The translations under genes and the position numbers were made by a program. This document shows, piece by piece, positions 47,226 through 55,961 of a stretch of 64,000 nucleotides of DNA. Position 1 is the stretch's first letter, and each line of letters begins with the position of its first letter. This stretch comes from Cytophagaceae bacterium. GTDB lineage: Bacteria > Bacteroidota > Bacteroidia > Cytophagales > Flexibacteraceae. Under the pieces are notes generated by a model that saw nothing but the letters and a program-made list of their open reading frames with translations, had not been told where the DNA came from and made no database searches. The stretch spans positions 248,001 to 312,000 of the forward strand of contig JAIXYP010000009.1 in the NCBI GenBank assembly GCA_027490155.1. The letters are read 5' to 3'.

Positions 47226-47501
47226 TAAACGAACCAGCACCCAATGCCACTTGTCTGCAATTATATTACTAATTGTCTAAAAAGCAGGCACATTAGCTCA
47301 AAACTTCGCAATTGGCCACTTTTTATGAGCCTCTGCAGGACTTTAGGCATCATAGATGGGATGTCTATGAAAAGCAGAAAATCAAAAGACCCCACACAGC
47401 ATTACCTAAATGAGGTCAATGGTAAGGGTAAATAATCAGCCCAGTAAAGAAAAAGAAATTAGACAATCGTGGTCAAGCACGAATGGCTGCAGATAGTGGG
47501 C
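47226..47501. other. intergenic stretch between symporter and serA genes
   Basis: No supported gene. The open frames here have no family resemblance. It presumably carries the symporter promoter. Confidence 0.4.
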
Positions 47502-49421
47502 CTAATACAACACCCGGAACTTGATGGTATCGGTGATGCTTTTAAGCTTGGCAATGGTGTCCTTTTCGTAGCTTCGGTCCACGTCGGTGATCACATAGCC
47601 GATAACGTCATTTGTCTTGAGATACTGGCCCATAATGTTGACCTTTTGGTCGGCCAAGACACTATTGATCTTGGCCAAGATACCTGGCACGTTGTGATGG
47701 ACATGCATCAGGCGATGGGCATTGGTTAAGGTCGGAAGCTGGATGTTCGGGAAGTTAACCGACATATAGGTGCTGCCAGTGTTCACATACTCGATTAGTT
47801 TGTCAGGCACATAGGTAGCTATGTTGAGCTGGGCCTCTTCGGTGCTGCCACCGATGTGAGGGGTTAGGATCACGTTAGGCAAACCACGCAATGGGCTCAC
47901 AAACTCCTCCTTATTGTTGGCAGGCTCATACGGGAAAACGTCTAGGGCGGCACCAAGGACCTTTCCGCTTTTAAGGTTGGCAACCAAGGCATCCACATCG
48001 ACTACATGACCACGTGATAGGTTCACGAACACGACACCGTCCTTCATTTGGTCAAACTCACGCGCACCGATGACGTGGGTGTTCTCTTTGCGCCCATCAA
48101 TATGGAGGGTCACAATATCGGACTGCTGAAGGAGATCATCTAGGGACTTGCACTTGTGGGCATTGCCGAGTCCGAGTTTGTCTACAATGTCATAATAGAC
48201 GACCTGCATCCCGAGCGACTCGGCGAGCACAGAAAGCTGCGTGCCAATGCTGCCATATCCAATAATACCTAGGCGTTTGCCCCTAATCTCGAAGCTATTG
48301 CCTGCACTTTTGTTCCAGACACCATTGTGCATCTGGTTGCTTTTTTCGGTTACGTTCCGGAGCAGGAGGATGATCTCGCCAAGAGCCAGCTCGACTACAG
48401 AGCGAGTATTGCTGTATGGGGCGTTAAAGACGGCCACACCTTTGCGCAAACAGGCCTTGGTATCGATCTGGTTGGTGCCAATACAAAAGGCTCCAATGGC
48501 AATTAGTTTGTTAGCTGATGCCAAAACGCGTTCGGTAACTTGGGTTTTGGACCGAATGCCAAGGATGCTGACTTGCTGGATACGCTCACAAAGTTCGTCT
48601 TCGCTTAGCGCACCAGAGGCCACCTCAACAGTGTAGCCTTCTGCCTCAAAGACCTGGGCTGCATGTGGGTGTATGTTTTCTAACAACAGTACGTTAATAC
48701 GGTTCTTAGGATAAGAAATACTCATAGGAAGCTGGTTGATATATAAAATTTCGTCGAGGCTGGCCGCAACATGGTCTGCCACTTCTACCACTTGGGCTCG
48801 CTCAACATTTTCTGTAAAGGCATAAAACTTATTAGCAAGGCCAGCTTCACGGATTTCGTAGTCCGTGTAGCCATCACCAATAACATAGACATCACCGGGC
48901 AGTGCTAATTGGTTTAGCAACTTGACTTTTCCTTTGTCTTGTGCAAGTGGGTTGCTCTGGTCACAGCCTGTTATATGGCCGACCTCATCATAAGTAAAAG
49001 TATTGGCATAAACATGGGCAGCATCGATGCCAAACTCAGCCACAATGGGCTCAATGATCTCCCGAAAACCACTACTTACGATCAATACCTGACCCTGATG
49101 TGCCCTAAAAAAAGCCTCATTACGGGCGAAACTGGCGGAAACCTTATTCCGCAGGACCTTAACTGTAGAGGAAATATCTTGCTGACGTGCACCAAGCAAA
49201 GCCAAACGCTGGCTCAAGGCTGTGGCAAACGATAGCTGGCCACACATCGCCAGGTCTGTCAACTCCTTGATTTTGATGAGACGGCCTTCAGCTTCTGGAT
49301 GGCCCGAAAGGGATATCATGGCTAACTCATCCATCGCCTCCACCCGCATAAATGTGCTGTCAAAGTCAATGACGTAGTAGGTGGACGGATGTGGTTTGGT
49401 TTTGACTGGGATGTCTTGCAT
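47502..49421 (-). CDS. phosphoserine phosphatase - phosphoglycerate dehydrogenase fusion
   Basis: A 639-residue protein from the ATG at 49421 that joins two serine-biosynthesis enzymes. The N-terminal HAD domain (about 15-215) has motif I DFDSTFMRVEAMDELA, motif II VSSGF and motif III VIGDGYTDYEI, as in SerB. The C-terminal part (about 240-570) is a D-3-phosphoglycerate dehydrogenase: NAD motif GIIGYGSIGTQ, the catalytic histidine in LTPHIGGSTEEAQ, and RGHVVDVDAL. An ACT domain ends it (about 570-639, HVHHNVPGILAKINSVL), for serine feedback. The first and third steps of the pathway are thus fused, and the middle enzyme, SerC, is not nearby. A perfect palindrome lies 21 bp upstream of the start codon. 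Confidence 0.93.
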   Translation of the reverse strand: MQDIPVKTKPHPSTYYVIDFDSTFMRVEAMDELAMISLSGHPEAEGRLIKIKELTDLAMCGQLSFATALSQRLALLGARQQDISSTVKVLRNKVSASFARNEAFFRAHQGQVLIVSSGFREIIEPIVAEFGIDAAHVYANTFTYDEVGHITGCDQSNPLAQDKGKVKLLNQLALPGDVYVIGDGYTDYEIREAGLANKFYAFTENVERAQVVEVADHVAASLDEILYINQLPMSISYPKNRINVLLLENIHPHAAQVFEAEGYTVEVASGALSEDELCERIQQVSILGIRSKTQVTERVLASANKLIAIGAFCIGTNQIDTKACLRKGVAVFNAPYSNTRSVVELALGEIILLLRNVTEKSNQMHNGVWNKSAGNSFEIRGKRLGIIGYGSIGTQLSVLAESLGMQVVYYDIVDKLGLGNAHKCKSLDDLLQQSDIVTLHIDGRKENTHVIGAREFDQMKDGVVFVNLSRGHVVDVDALVANLKSGKVLGAALDVFPYEPANNKEEFVSPLRGLPNVILTPHIGGSTEEAQLNIATYVPDKLIEYVNTGSTYMSVNFPNIQLPTLTNAHRLMHVHHNVPGILAKINSVLADQKVNIMGQYLKTNDVIGYVITDVDRSYEKDTIAKLKSITDTIKFRVLY

Positions 49422-49441
49422 CAGCAGACGTTGGAGCGGCT

Positions 49442-49465
49442 GTTTGGACCAAAATTGGTCCAAAC
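49442..49465. promoter_or_regulatory. perfect palindrome upstream of the SerB-SerA gene
   Basis: GTTTGGACCAA-AA-TTGGTCCAAAC: 11-bp perfect arms, 2-bp centre, 21 bp before the ATG on the minus strand. It is either an operator or an RNA hairpin near the ribosome-binding region. Confidence 0.55.
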
Positions 49466-49568
49466 GCTAGGAAGGATGGGTTGTCAGAGGTATAAAAATC
49501 TTTGGTGTATTGGGCCGCAAGTTAGGGATAAGCCACGGACCATGCCGCCCGACTTGTCAGAAATAATA

Positions 49569-49602
49569 ATGCCTCTACAATGCATGGTGCTGGTAGAGGC
49601 AT
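49569..49602 (-). terminator. intrinsic terminator of the proline-rich outer-membrane protein gene
   Basis: A 10-bp stem ATGCCTCTAC/GTAGAGGCAT with a 14-nt loop. On the minus strand it is followed by TATTATTT, 48 bp after the stop codon. Confidence 0.75.
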
Positions 49603-49649
49603 CTGATTGCTGGATATATTAAGGCAGTTAATATCGAGCAAAGACCGCC

Positions 49650-50573
49650 CTAGAAGCTGTAAGAATAGGACACGTAAGGCAAAGGATAGTTCTGGAGGGA
49701 AGAGCCAAAAAGTCCCAAGTCCCAAGTCCTATTTTGTTTTCGGTTGTCTATACGCAAACCTCCCATGACGGCATAACCGATGACAGACTGGCTGTATTCG
49801 GCCACCACGGACAAAGCATTAGTTGCACGCGCATGGACAGCCATGGTGCCAATCCAGGTGCTCCCATAGTTGATGGTCTTGCCATTATTGGTTGTATTAA
49901 AATCCCAAAGCCTGACCATTGGGATAATATTACCATCACCAATTATATAGCTGGTGCTAACACTAAAGTTATAGTCCTGGCCACCATAGCCAGCGATAAG
50001 CGTTGGCGTGACACTATAACCGTTATGTTTGGTTGAGGTAAAATAGGAAGCCTCCGTAAACTGAGAAGTATATGTTAACATACCCCCAACACGGAGCATA
50101 GGATAGATTTCGTGTGTGGATTTGAGGTTGAGGTAAAACGGAAAGGCCAGTGGTGAAACCAAGGCGCCTACATTAAGCGAAATCCAGTCTGTGAAACCGA
50201 TTTCGAGTCTGTTGAGTAGGCCCATAAAGTTGTTGTAGTGACCTGTACGCCCGGGTTGGCATAAGGACGAGGGCGCCAAAAGGATACTGCGTGAGCTATT
50301 AATCAGGTTGTAGTCAAAACCATTAACGTTGGCCTTGCTCTGATCGACATTTGGGTTGCCGGGCTTTGGCGGCAGGATCGGCTTTGGCGTATCTGCAGGT
50401 GCTGGGACCACAGGAGCAGGTACTGGCACTGGTGCAGGCGGCGTCGGCGCAGGTACCGGAGGAACGGGAATAGGTGGTGGTGTAGGCTCAGTCTGTGCAA
50501 ATGCAAGTTGTTGAAGCGCAACTATGGCTACAAACAAAGTAGATAGGATGTACTTAGTAAAGGTTTTTTTCAT
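49650..50573 (-). CDS. putative outer-membrane beta-barrel protein with proline-rich N-terminal linker
   Basis: A 307-residue exported protein from the ATG at 50573. A signal peptide (about 1-27, ending AFAQ) is followed by a 50-residue segment of mostly Pro, Ala and Val (about 30-72). About 230 residues of alternating aromatic/polar strands come next and end in YVSYSYSF. A terminal aromatic residue after a beta pattern is the outer-membrane barrel signature. I do not recognise the family. The Pro-rich piece could span or bind peptidoglycan. A single gene with its own terminator. Confidence 0.7.
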   Translation of the reverse strand: MKKTFTKYILSTLFVAIVALQQLAFAQTEPTPPPIPVPPVPAPTPPAPVPVPAPVVPAPADTPKPILPPKPGNPNVDQSKANVNGFDYNLINSSRSILLAPSSLCQPGRTGHYNNFMGLLNRLEIGFTDWISLNVGALVSPLAFPFYLNLKSTHEIYPMLRVGGMLTYTSQFTEASYFTSTKHNGYSVTPTLIAGYGGQDYNFSVSTSYIIGDGNIIPMVRLWDFNTTNNGKTINYGSTWIGTMAVHARATNALSVVAEYSQSVIGYAVMGGLRIDNRKQNRTWDLGLFGSSLQNYPLPYVSYSYSF

Positions 50574-50725
50574 GATTAGCAGAACAGGTTTCGTGCAACA
50601 ACAGGCCTGCTGTTCGGCCATTGTCTTGTGCCCTCCCACAACATTTGAGCCACAATCTGCAAAACCGCAATGGCAGCAATCATAATACCGAGGTGTAGCC
50701 TAGGTGTCAATGCCAGATTAGGGCA

Positions 50726-51766
50726 TTAGCTAGCCATTTTAGCATATTGCCACTTTAGGTATTGCGCCATCAGGCTTAGCTGCCAGCTTGTTGCAGGTAG
50801 AACATCATGGGTAATACCAATTGTGGCTGAAGCCTGGTCGCCTAAGAAGAACTTAAGCATCTGGCTAGCTTTAGGCACAAGTTGAGCTCCTACGTTATTA
50901 GCCATTAGGTTGGCATCTAGCGCGGCGCAAAGGCTATGGGTAAGCGCAGTGGCTTGGTCGCTGGGGCTGAAACACAACTTTGCTATACGTTGTTCGGTTG
51001 CCCAAGCGGATTTGGCATCTGGCGGCAATAAGACCTTATCCACCCCAAGCACGTTACTGATATTGTTCCAGACCTGGAGCCAAGCCTCCGTAACATTGGG
51101 CGGCACTAAAATGCCCATCTTACGCAACCCCCTCAATACCACCATGCTGAACGATAGTCCAGTTCCGAGCAATTCAGTTTGGTTGATTGCTATATACCCT
51201 GGGCGGTGGCGGGCGGACATCATCCGGACAAGGGTATGGACTAACCGCACTCGCAACAAAACCTCCGTCAACTGATGGCTTGGACCTAACGGACTTATTT
51301 CAGAGAAAACAGCATCAATAAACTGAGCCGTCTCAGCTAGCCGTGCCAAAGGATCGGTATGGAGGCGTTTACTATGGAATAATGTGGCAGCTCCTTCGGC
51401 AGACTGGTAACAAAAGGGCAAACCATAGGTACCTAAAACCAAAAAGACGGCACTTTGATGTTCTTGAAAAAAGCCCTTAGCCAGCTTCACTGAGCCTTCG
51501 TCCATCGGAAGATGCCAACGACCATCGATTTTGGTCTCGAGCTGGCGCAAACTAGATGGCAGAGATGTTAAGATTCTCCAGTCCTGAAGGCGGCAGCAAC
51601 CAAATGCTGCCATAATCTCATCTTGCCCTGCTGAGGTAGCCCATTCTGCCACGATACCGTCAAAGGTGACATCCCCAGTCCTAATCCCGGCCTCGAGCAC
51701 CTGCTGGGTAGAGAGTGCATTTACGTAGGATTGGTTTATAAGGTTGTTAGTTTGGTCAGCAGTCAT
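50726..51766 (-). CDS. DUF2236 / MpaB-like oxygenase family protein
   Basis: A 346-residue, mostly helical protein. The segments LRVRLVHTLVRMM and GYIAINQTELLGTGLSFSMVVLRGLRKMGI (about 180-240) resemble the DUF2236 family. That family includes the rubber oxygenase (latex clearing protein) haem domain and fungal MpaB. No signal peptide is visible. Oxidative cleavage activity is a family property of a few members only and is not shown for this one. It is on the same strand as the outer-membrane protein gene and divergent from the carbohydrate operon. ATG at 51766. Confidence 0.7.
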   Translation of the reverse strand: MTADQTNNLINQSYVNALSTQQVLEAGIRTGDVTFDGIVAEWATSAGQDEIMAAFGCCRLQDWRILTSLPSSLRQLETKIDGRWHLPMDEGSVKLAKGFFQEHQSAVFLVLGTYGLPFCYQSAEGAATLFHSKRLHTDPLARLAETAQFIDAVFSEISPLGPSHQLTEVLLRVRLVHTLVRMMSARHRPGYIAINQTELLGTGLSFSMVVLRGLRKMGILVPPNVTEAWLQVWNNISNVLGVDKVLLPPDAKSAWATEQRIAKLCFSPSDQATALTHSLCAALDANLMANNVGAQLVPKASQMLKFFLGDQASATIGITHDVLPATSWQLSLMAQYLKWQYAKMAS

Positions 51767-52138
51767 CTTACTGTCCTAACCCTAGATAGAACCTGTCTGT
51801 TTAGGTAACGGGACAAAAGGAGCTAACATTGGAGAAAGCGGCTGTAAACAGAACCTTGGTATAGCTTAATGTTTTCGGGCCGATACCATGGACTCGGCAT
51901 ATTATACTCGAGCATGGTCTAGGCTATTTGTCATGATTAGGTGAGGGGGATAGCAGGAAACTTAGGACCTAAAGTATGTCAACTAGTGGTTGTTAAATTG
52001 CCTGAAAAATACGGAAAATAGCAAAATTTAGCCTCAAGATAGGCTACTATCTTGATGGGTCTGGATTTGTAGGTCCTGATCCTGTATCTTGCCCAAACTT
52101 TCCCCAAACAATAAAAGGGCAACACGCTTTAGCAATAG
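51767..52138. other. regulatory region upstream of the carbohydrate operon
   Basis: No gene is supported. It should hold the divergent promoters of the DUF2236 gene and the GH3 operon. The clearest element is the perfect inverted repeat at 52034-52055, listed separately. Confidence 0.5.
52034..52055. promoter_or_regulatory. perfect inverted repeat upstream of the GH3 operon
   Basis: TCAAGATAG-GCTA-CTATCTTGA, with 9-bp perfect arms, ending 83 bp before the GH3 ATG. Its position fits an operator controlling the four-gene operon. Confidence 0.5.
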
Positions 52139-54487
52139 ATGACGATAACAATTAGACTTGTGGGCCTAGCAACCATTGTAGCACTAGGGATCCAATATAG
52201 TAACCTTTCGGCCCAGCCAGCTGCAAAAAAAACAGCAGTAACCCTACCCTACCAAAACGCAGCCCTTACACCTCAGGCTCGTGCAGAGGACCTTTTGGCT
52301 CGAATGACGCTGGAGGAAAAAATCGGCCAGATGACCCAGATTGCCACCACAGAAATCAACAAGGTGGACAATCCCAAAACTAAAGTCGATCGGTTTAAGC
52401 CCTATTTGGAAAAAGCCAAAGCCGAAAAACTAATCAAGGAGCACAATATTGGTTCGTTCTTGGCAGCATTTGCCGTTTCACCACAGGATTGGTACACCTT
52501 TAGCAATGAGCTCCAAAAGGTCAACATGGCTAACAGCCGCCTTGGTATCCCGATCATTTATGGCAATGACAATGTCCATGGGGCCAACTATGTTGCTGGT
52601 GCGACCATTTTTCCACAACCAGTCAACCTTGCAAATACGTTCAACCTGCAGTATGCCGAGGCCATGGGACGGATCACTGCCACCGAAATCAGCGACCTAG
52701 GCCAACCATGGAACTTTGCTCCTATCCTGGATATCGGGCGTAATCCTTACTGGCCTCGTCAATACGAAACATTTGGAGAAGACACCTATTGGGTTGGTCA
52801 GCTAGGAACTGCCTACATCAAGGCTTTGCAAACTGCCGAAGCTGCCAAACCATACAAGATTGCAGCCACTGCTAAGCACTTTATGGGCTATTCGGACCCC
52901 AAGTCCGGTTGGGATCGCAGCCCGTCGGTCATTGGTGACCAAGAGTTGCGTGAGATTTTTTTGCCACCGTTCCGCCAAGCAGTCAATGCAGGTGTCAAGA
53001 CCTTCATGATCAATAGTGGAGAGGTCAACGGTGTTCCGATCCATGCCTCAGCCAAATACCTGACCGGTATGCTCAGGAACGAACTCGGGTTTGACGGAGT
53101 CATCGTTACAGACTGGGCAGACATCTTGCAACTGATCGGCCAGCACCATGTCGCCCATAACGAAAAAGAAGCTACGCTGATGGCGCTCAAAGCTGGCATC
53201 GATATGTCTATGACAGCCAGCAGCACTACATTCTGCACCGTGACCAAGGACTTGGTAAAGGAAGGATACCTCTCTGAGTCGGTTATCGACAAAGCAGTAT
53301 TGCGGATTTTGCGCCTTAAGTTTGACCTAGGACTGTTCGAAAATCCGTATCCACGCAACGATCGATTTGCCCGCATTGGTAGTAAGGCCAATAAGCAAGA
53401 GGCACTAGAGGCAAGTCGCGAAAGCATCGTCTTGCTTAAGAATGACGGAATCTTGCCAATCAAAACTAGCCCTAAAAACATCCTAGTCGTTGGCCTGCAA
53501 GCCAATAGCAAACGTAACAACGCCGGTGGCTGGACCATCAACTGGAACGGTGGCAATGAGGACCAATTCCCGACTTCGATCCCTACCCTATTCGCTGCGG
53601 TACAGGCAGGTTTCCCGAATGCCAAAGTGGATACATCAGCTGTGGTAGTGAACGGCACTGGCAAACTTGACCCAGCCAAACTTGCAGCTGCGGACTTGGT
53701 CATCATGGCCGTTGGGGAGGAGCCTTATGCCGAAGGTATGGGCAACATTCAGGACCTAAACCTACTTACTGACCAACAACTACTGATCAACGAAGTACAG
53801 GCTAGTGGCAAACCAAATGTTTTGGTAATGTGGGCTGGTCGTCCTCGGCTCATTACCTCATTTTTGCCCAAAACCAACGCCTTTATCCATGCTGGTTTAC
53901 CGGGCGAGTTTGGCACAACTGCCTTGGTCGAAATTTTAGCTGGCAAGGTCAATCCATCAGGAAAATTGGCCATCACCTACCCAGGAGAGGTTGGCCACAT
54001 CACACCATACAATGCCCGCATTCATGACCGCTACTCCAACCTGTTTGCCTTCGGCACTGGACTGAGCTACACAACGTTTCAATACATCGACTTGCGCGTT
54101 TCTGATAGCTCCGTGAACCGTAATGGAAGCATCAAAGTGTCTGTAACAGTTCGTAATACTGGTGCGCGCGAGGGTAAAGAAGCTAGTCTGCTCTTTGTCA
54201 AAGACGAGGTCCGGACGCACAGTACGCCATTGCTCAATTCGTTGAGAGGTGTAGTTAAAGAAGTTTACAAACCTGGTGAAGCCAAAACAATCACGTTTGA
54301 GCTTAAGCCAGAACGGGATTTCAGCTACCCTGACGAGGTGGGAGGTATTCACCTTGAAGAAGGCTATTTCGTGATCGAGATTGGCGGTCTAAAAAAACGG
54401 GTATCACTTCGGGCACCAGGGAACGGGCTCAACCAAAAGGACTTTAAGCTCAAAAATTACCTCCAAGAAGATATCGGCACCAACTAG
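52139..54487 (+). CDS. secreted GH3 beta-glucosidase-like glycoside hydrolase
   Basis: A 782-residue exported retaining glycosidase. The signal peptide covers about 1-26. The N-terminal GH3 barrel (about 45-390) has the substrate-binding KHFMGYSD and the nucleophile D325 in GVIVTDWADI. The alpha/beta sandwich (about 420-640) contains MAVGEEPYAEGMG and should supply the acid/base glutamate. A C-terminal FN3-like domain (about 670-750) includes GLSYTTFQY. This is the BglX-type architecture. It is the first gene of an operon with GH88, an unknown secreted protein and an esterase. The substrate is probably a beta-linked oligosaccharide with uronic acid side groups (inference). Confidence 0.95.
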   Translation: MTITIRLVGLATIVALGIQYSNLSAQPAAKKTAVTLPYQNAALTPQARAEDLLARMTLEEKIGQMTQIATTEINKVDNPKTKVDRFKPYLEKAKAEKLIKEHNIGSFLAAFAVSPQDWYTFSNELQKVNMANSRLGIPIIYGNDNVHGANYVAGATIFPQPVNLANTFNLQYAEAMGRITATEISDLGQPWNFAPILDIGRNPYWPRQYETFGEDTYWVGQLGTAYIKALQTAEAAKPYKIAATAKHFMGYSDPKSGWDRSPSVIGDQELREIFLPPFRQAVNAGVKTFMINSGEVNGVPIHASAKYLTGMLRNELGFDGVIVTDWADILQLIGQHHVAHNEKEATLMALKAGIDMSMTASSTTFCTVTKDLVKEGYLSESVIDKAVLRILRLKFDLGLFENPYPRNDRFARIGSKANKQEALEASRESIVLLKNDGILPIKTSPKNILVVGLQANSKRNNAGGWTINWNGGNEDQFPTSIPTLFAAVQAGFPNAKVDTSAVVVNGTGKLDPAKLAAADLVIMAVGEEPYAEGMGNIQDLNLLTDQQLLINEVQASGKPNVLVMWAGRPRLITSFLPKTNAFIHAGLPGEFGTTALVEILAGKVNPSGKLAITYPGEVGHITPYNARIHDRYSNLFAFGTGLSYTTFQYIDLRVSDSSVNRNGSIKVSVTVRNTGAREGKEASLLFVKDEVRTHSTPLLNSLRGVVKEVYKPGEAKTITFELKPERDFSYPDEVGGIHLEEGYFVIEIGGLKKRVSLRAPGNGLNQKDFKLKNYLQEDIGTN

Positions 54488-54619
54488 GCCAAACAGCTGT
54501 CTTACTTTGGTCAAATTCAAACTCCTTCAATCTCAACCAAAATGATTAGGACTCAAGACGCTGACCTTTATTGCGTCTGCCGATCTACTCCGATCCTTAC
54601 CTTCCCCCCTATTGATCAG

Positions 54620-55897
54620 ATGAAAGTCTTGATATCTAGTACAATATTATCTAAAGTAGCACTAGTATTTGGCTTAGTATTAGTCTTCGGAGCTAGCTCC
54701 GGATTTGCTCAAATTGGTGCAAGTTCAACTAGTAAAAACAGCAAAGGTGCCACCATGTCCCGTGAGGAGCGCATGCGCACCATGCCTGCACGTCGACTTG
54801 ACGCCATCAAACTGCTGCAACATTGTGAGACCAAACTCAAGATGTCCCTAGGACAACTGAAAGACTCAAGTGCCTACCCTCGGAATATCGAGCTCGGAGG
54901 CACCAAATGGAAAACAACGAACTATAAGGACTGGACTGGTGGATTTTTCCCTGGCCAGCTCTGGTATATGTACGAAAGCACCAGTGATGAGTATTGGAAA
55001 ACCCAAGCCATAAAGTGGCAAAAGGCGATGGAACCAGCAAAATCGATTACGTGGACTCATGATCTAGGCTTCATGGTTTATAACTGTTATGGTCATGCTT
55101 GGCGCTTGACTCGAGATCCAGCATACAAAGAGGTACTATTCACTTCAGCTGCAAGCCTTGATAAACTCTACCACAACAAGGTAGGGACCACCAAAAGCTG
55201 GACTTGGCGCAAAAACTGGATGCACCCTACCATTATCGACAATATGCTAAATCTGGAGCTATTGTTCTGGGCTGGCAAAAATGGTGGTCGTCGTGCTTTC
55301 TATGAACATGCATTTCAGCATGCCACAGTAACCCAACACGAGCACCTAAGGCCAAACTACACCTCCTACCATGTTGTTAACTATGACACTGCTACCGGGA
55401 AACCCTTACACAAAGTTACTGACCAAGGCCTAGCTGACAGCAGTACTTGGGCACGCGGTCAAGCTTGGGGTGTTTACGGCTTTGCCATGTCACACCGCGA
55501 GACCAAAAACATCAAGTTCCTGGCTACTGCAAAAAAAATGGCTGAGGTCTTTATGGCTAATCTTCCAGAAGACAATATACCCTATTGGGACTATAATGCC
55601 CCTCATGAAGCTAGCACCCCACGCGATGCTAGTGCAGCAGCCATTGCAGCAAGTGGCATGCTCGAAATCGCCCGTCTATCAAAGGACCCTATCGATCAGC
55701 TCACCTACCGTGAATATGCGGTCAAACTCCTGACGGCCCTAAGCAGCCCACAGTACTTGGCACCTGACAACAGCCCAGCAATCCTGCAGCATAGCACTGG
55801 GAGTATGCCCCACAAAAGCGAAATAGATGTCAGTCTTATCTATGCTGACTATTATTACGTAGAAGCCCTAATCCGCCTAAAGGATATGCGCTATTAG
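54620..55897 (+). CDS. secreted GH88 unsaturated glucuronyl hydrolase
   Basis: A 425-residue enzyme from the ATG at 54620; the open frame upstream lacks a signal peptide at its start. A signal peptide (ending FAQ) is followed by an alpha6/alpha6 barrel. The two catalytic aspartates of GH88 are recognisable as D148 (THDLGFMVY) and D207 (IIDNMLNLEL). It hydrolyses the 4,5-unsaturated uronic acid that polysaccharide lyases leave at the non-reducing end. A lyase should therefore act upstream, yet no known lyase is encoded nearby. The gene that follows is a candidate. It is 132 bp after GH3, with 64 bp to the next gene. Confidence 0.93.
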   Translation: MKVLISSTILSKVALVFGLVLVFGASSGFAQIGASSTSKNSKGATMSREERMRTMPARRLDAIKLLQHCETKLKMSLGQLKDSSAYPRNIELGGTKWKTTNYKDWTGGFFPGQLWYMYESTSDEYWKTQAIKWQKAMEPAKSITWTHDLGFMVYNCYGHAWRLTRDPAYKEVLFTSAASLDKLYHNKVGTTKSWTWRKNWMHPTIIDNMLNLELLFWAGKNGGRRAFYEHAFQHATVTQHEHLRPNYTSYHVVNYDTATGKPLHKVTDQGLADSSTWARGQAWGVYGFAMSHRETKNIKFLATAKKMAEVFMANLPEDNIPYWDYNAPHEASTPRDASAAAIAASGMLEIARLSKDPIDQLTYREYAVKLLTALSSPQYLAPDNSPAILQHSTGSMPHKSEIDVSLIYADYYYVEALIRLKDMRY

Positions 55898-55961
55898 TCA
55901 GAAGGTAGTTTCTATTGACCCCGCCTAAACTTGTTTACCATTGTCCTTTCTTGTTCTGCTG

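Noticed and set aside
47244-47435. A 63-codon plus-strand frame upstream of the symporter gene
   Set aside because: Atypical residue pattern with many Cys, Arg and Lys and no recognisable domain. It lies in the likely promoter region of the minus-strand gene.
49569-49602. Possible small RNA gene from the strong stem after the outer-membrane protein gene
   Set aside because: Position and tail fit a simple intrinsic terminator, and there is no promoter or extra structure.
52888-53706. A 272-codon minus-strand frame inside GH3
   Set aside because: It is an antisense shadow of a well-supported glycosidase gene, with no domain of its own.
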